From Stutzerimonas stutzeri (GTDB lineage: Bacteria; Pseudomonadota; Gammaproteobacteria; Pseudomonadales; Pseudomonadaceae): a DNA stretch of 64,000 nt. Position numbers and translations under genes: made by a program. Position 1 is the first letter of the stretch; the number at the start of each line of letters is the position of its first letter. The DNA lies in NCBI GenBank assembly GCA_002387205.1, contig DGLA01000005.1, positions 196 through 64,195 of the forward strand, given 5' to 3'. This document shows, piece after piece, positions 61,741-64,000 of this stretch. The notes beneath the pieces were generated by a model, which was not told where the DNA came from, searched no databases, and worked only from the letters and a program-made list of their open reading frames with translations.

Positions 61741-61930
61741 CGAGGTTCTCTGGCGCTGCCAGAGCTAAGAGGGAACACGGAAAAGCCGTGGCTGCCCCCG
61801 CAACTGTAAGCGACTTGACCCCGGGTGTGCGTTGTCGAGCACACCAGCCACTGCGCAGGGCGCGGGAAGGCGAGGGTAATTGGCCGACGCATCGTGCGTC
61901 GCCCGGTCGTGAGCCAGGAGACCTGCCTCG
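61741..61930 (+). ncRNA. Cobalamin (AdoCbl) riboswitch
   Basis: Starts GAGGTTCTCTGGC, followed by AGGGAACACGG, the GCCCCCGCAACTGTAAGC block, GCCACTG, GGGAAGGCG and GAGCCAGGAGACCTGCC, the conserved series of the B12 riboswitch (B12 box GCCAGGAGACCTGCC). It lies 110 bases before cobW, so it should shut down cobW-cobN when cobalamin is plentiful. Confidence 0.95.
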
Positions 61931-62039
61931 CTACACATTTGCAACCGGGCGGGGTGCTCCGGTGGTGCTTGATGGCGCACGTCGCCACAAAAGTGTCCGC
62001 CTGCCTGCTCATCTTTTTTTCGATGCTTGCAGGGCCGCG

Positions 62040-63095
62040 ATGAAAACCCTTTCCAAACTCCCCGTCACCATCGTCACCGGCTTTCTCGGTGCCGGCAAAA
62101 CCACCTTGCTGCGTCACATGCTGGCCAATGCCGAAGGGCGGCGGATCGCCGTTATCGTCAACGAGTTCGGCGAGCTGGGCATCGATGGTGAGATCCTCAA
62201 GCAGTGCTCCATCGGCTGCAGCGAAGAAGAGGCCAACGGCCGCGTTTTCGAACTGGCCAACGGCTGCCTCTGCTGCACCGTTCAGGAAGAGTTCTTCCCA
62301 GTCATGCGCGAGCTGGTGGCGCGCCGGGGCGACCTTGACCATATCCTCATCGAAACCTCGGGCCTGGCCCTGCCCAAGCCGCTGGTGCAGGCCTTCAACT
62401 GGCCGGAAATCCGTAACGCCTGCACGGTCGATGCGGTAATCACGGTGGTCGACAGCCCCGCTGTGGCGGCCGGCACCTTTGCCGCCTTCCCCGAGCAGGT
62501 CGATGCCCAGCGCAAGCTCGATCCCAATCTCGATCACGAATCACCGCTGCACGAACTGTTCGCCGACCAGCTGGCCAGCGCCGACCTGGTGATACTCAAC
62601 AAGGCTGACCTGCTGTCACGAGACGCCTTGGCCGCCGTCCGGGCTGAAGTGGCCGAGGAATTGCCCGAAGCGGTCAAGGTCATCGAGGCCCACGGCGGCG
62701 AGCTGCCACTCGGTGTGCTGCTTGGCCTGGATTGCGAAACCGAGCTGCACATCGACGGGCGCAAGACCCATCACGATCTCGAAGACCACGAAGAACACGA
62801 CCACGATGTCTTCGACTCCTTCGCGGTCGAGTTGCCGGAAGTCGCCGAGGACAAGCTGCTGCAGGCGCTTAAGGAGGCCGTGGTCAAGCACGGCATCCTG
62901 CGCATCAAGGGCTTCGCCGCGATTCCCGGCAAGCCCATGCGCCTGTTGCTGCAGGGCGTGGGGCAGCGCTTCGACAAGCACTTCGACCGTCCCTGGCAGG
63001 CCGGGGAAGCGCGCACCACGAGGCTGGTCATCATCGGGCAATCCCTCGAGCAATCGCTGATTGACGCCGAACTGAACGCGGCATTGGCGGGCTGA
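62040..63095 (+). CDS. cobW: Cobalamin biosynthesis GTPase CobW
   Basis: A 351-aa G3E GTPase with Walker A TGFLGAGKTTLLR, the metal-binding GCLCC (NGCLCCTVQEEF), ILNKADL as the guanine-specificity motif and a His-rich stretch HHDLEDHEEHDHD before the C-terminal domain. CobW is a cobalt chaperone delivering Co(II) to the CobNST chelatase. The ATG at 62040 follows the riboswitch; longer frames through the riboswitch are not genuine. cobN follows after 6 bases. Confidence 0.93.
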   Translation: MKTLSKLPVTIVTGFLGAGKTTLLRHMLANAEGRRIAVIVNEFGELGIDGEILKQCSIGCSEEEANGRVFELANGCLCCTVQEEFFPVMRELVARRGDLDHILIETSGLALPKPLVQAFNWPEIRNACTVDAVITVVDSPAVAAGTFAAFPEQVDAQRKLDPNLDHESPLHELFADQLASADLVILNKADLLSRDALAAVRAEVAEELPEAVKVIEAHGGELPLGVLLGLDCETELHIDGRKTHHDLEDHEEHDHDVFDSFAVELPEVAEDKLLQALKEAVVKHGILRIKGFAAIPGKPMRLLLQGVGQRFDKHFDRPWQAGEARTTRLVIIGQSLEQSLIDAELNAALAG

Positions 63096-63101
63096 CCGGC
63101 C

Positions 63102-64000
63102 GTGCATCTGCTGCGCACCCAGCCCGGCCAGCAATTGCCGGCCGACAGCATCGCCGACCTGGGCCAGACGCCTGGCGAGATCGTCGTGCTGTGCACGGGT
63201 GATTCGCACCTGTCGCTGCTGGCCGAGGTGGCCGGGCAGTTGCCCGAGGATTATCCCAGCCTGCGGTTGGCGAGCCCGGCGCAGCTGGGCAACAACGCCT
63301 CGATCGATTTCTACGTCGAGCAGGTGCTGCAGCACGCCAAGGTCATCCTGATTTCCGTACACGGTGGCGTCAGTTACTGGCGCTACGGGGTCGAGCGATT
63401 GGTGGAGCTGGGCGAGCGCGGTGCGAAGATCATCATGGTGCCGGGCGATGACAGCCCTGACCCCGAACTGAGCGAGCTCGGCAACGTTCCGGCCGAGGAT
63501 AGCCATCGGCTGTGGCAGTTCCTGCGCCAGGGTGGTGTGGACAATGCGCGCCAGTTCTATCACTGCATCGCCAGCCGCTGGCTGGGTCGTGACTATGCCT
63601 GGCGCGAGCCCGAGGCGCTGGCGCGGGTGGCGATCTATCACCCGCATCGTCCATCCGCGACGCTGGCTGACTGGCAGCGCGATTGGCAGACGGATGCGCC
63701 GGTGGTCGGGTTGATCTTCTACCGCACGCAGGTTCAGGCGGCCAACACCGGCTTTATCGATACCTTCTGCGAGCGGTTGCAAGCGCAAGGGCTCAATCCG
63801 CTGCCCATCGCCGTGGCCAGCCTGAAGGAGGCCGCGTGCCTCGCGCAGGTCGAAAACTGGCTGGAGCAGAGCGGCGCCGCGGTGATCATCAATACCACCG
63901 GTTTTGCCCAGTCCAGCCCGGACGCGCCGAACCTGCGACCCTTCCGGCTGGACATTCCAGTGCTGCAAGCCATCTGCGCCCTGGACAACCACGAGCAGTG
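63102..64000 (+). CDS. cobN: Cobaltochelatase subunit CobN, 5' part
   Basis: An open frame from GTG 63102 runs off the right edge with about 299 codons visible. VHLLRTQPGQQLPADSIADL, STHGGVSYWRYG-type sequence (ISVHGGVSYWRYGVERL), PGDDSPDPELSEL and VVGLIFYRTQ are CobN features. CobN is the large subunit (about 1250 aa) of the ATP-dependent cobaltochelatase that inserts Co into hydrogenobyrinate diamide. It is coupled to cobW and under the same riboswitch. Confidence 0.93.
   Translation, partial: MHLLRTQPGQQLPADSIADLGQTPGEIVVLCTGDSHLSLLAEVAGQLPEDYPSLRLASPAQLGNNASIDFYVEQVLQHAKVILISVHGGVSYWRYGVERLVELGERGAKIIMVPGDDSPDPELSELGNVPAEDSHRLWQFLRQGGVDNARQFYHCIASRWLGRDYAWREPEALARVAIYHPHRPSATLADWQRDWQTDAPVVGLIFYRTQVQAANTGFIDTFCERLQAQGLNPLPIAVASLKEAACLAQVENWLEQSGAAVIINTTGFAQSSPDAPNLRPFRLDIPVLQAICALDNHEQ

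Noticed and set aside
61605..62039. N-terminal extension of cobW through the upstream region
   Set aside because: This stretch is the cobalamin riboswitch; the ATG at 62040 begins the conserved CobW fold.
62616..63992. 458-codon minus-strand frame
   Set aside because: Antisense to cobW and cobN, which have clear motifs and codon bias.
1..64000. CRISPR array, rRNA or tRNA genes
   Set aside because: No regular spaced repeats were seen, and no tRNA or rRNA signature was recognised by eye; a tRNAscan run could still find something I missed.

Overview
The window looks like chromosomal DNA of a pseudomonad (Pseudomonas or Stutzerimonas type). The last ~6 kb is GC-rich core sequence: the 3' part of hrpB, then cobM, cobE, a cobalamin riboswitch, cobW and the start of cobN. 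Everything to the left, about 58 kb and running off the left edge, reads as a genomic island or stacked islands with lower and more variable GC, broken genes, transposon remnants and metal-resistance cargo. The species call is inferred from gene content and protein style only.

Layout. 1-8.5 kb: tail of a three-Cys-motif-partner gene (tcmP-like), copR, a PtrA-like gene, copA, a Met/His-rich gene, copB, a His-tailed cytochrome c, a Csp-like Cys-rich protein, a broken SDR gene and a DUF305 gene. 9-13.2 kb, minus strand: an ATP-grasp-like protein of unknown role, copS and three small envelope proteins. 13.3-22.4 kb, minus strand: cusF, cusA, cusB, cusC, a CopL-like protein and a Cu(I) P-type ATPase. 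23-26.7 kb: two unknown genes (one with a HEPN-like motif), an integrase fragment, a second truncated tcmP and a HAD hydrolase. 26.8-41 kb: an HMA-CDF exporter with a CadR/PbrR regulator and a perfect MerR-type operator, czcRS, an OprD porin, czcICBA and a czcD-like CDF. 41-44.5 kb: ICMT-like, DsbA-like, DsbB and BASS/arsenite-type transporter genes, then a Tn3-family tnpA tail and tnpC. 45-48.5 kb: a Gabija-like gajA-gajB pair and a BPSL0761-family gene. 48.6-58.2 kb: a complete hrpB of mosaic composition, a sensor-domain fragment, and a four-gene operon with three large tyrosine recombinases plus a ~200-aa partner. 58.2 kb to the end: the 5'-truncated chromosomal hrpB and the cob genes.

How it works together. 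Copper is oxidised or bound in the periplasm and outer membrane (CopA, CopB, the Met/His-rich proteins, cytochrome), stored (Csp-like), pumped from the cytosol (P-type ATPase) and expelled across the envelope (CusCBA/F). Zn, Cd, Co and possibly Pb are handled by CzcCBA, CzcD and HMA-CDF. Boxes of the form TTAC-N6-GTAA lie in at least ten promoter regions across ~39 kb and tie the copper and czc modules to the CopR/CzcR response regulators.

The most unusual feature is the integration locus. The recombinase operon abuts a truncated hrpB, while the island carries a second, full-length hrpB. That copy's first ~400 nt and last ~95 nt are compositionally unlike its GC-rich middle, and the first change falls at the same codons where the chromosomal copy is broken. 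This suggests an element that targets hrpB and carries a compensating gene. The recombinase set resembles Gamma-Mobile-Trio or Tn554-like systems, but that assignment is from memory and unverified.
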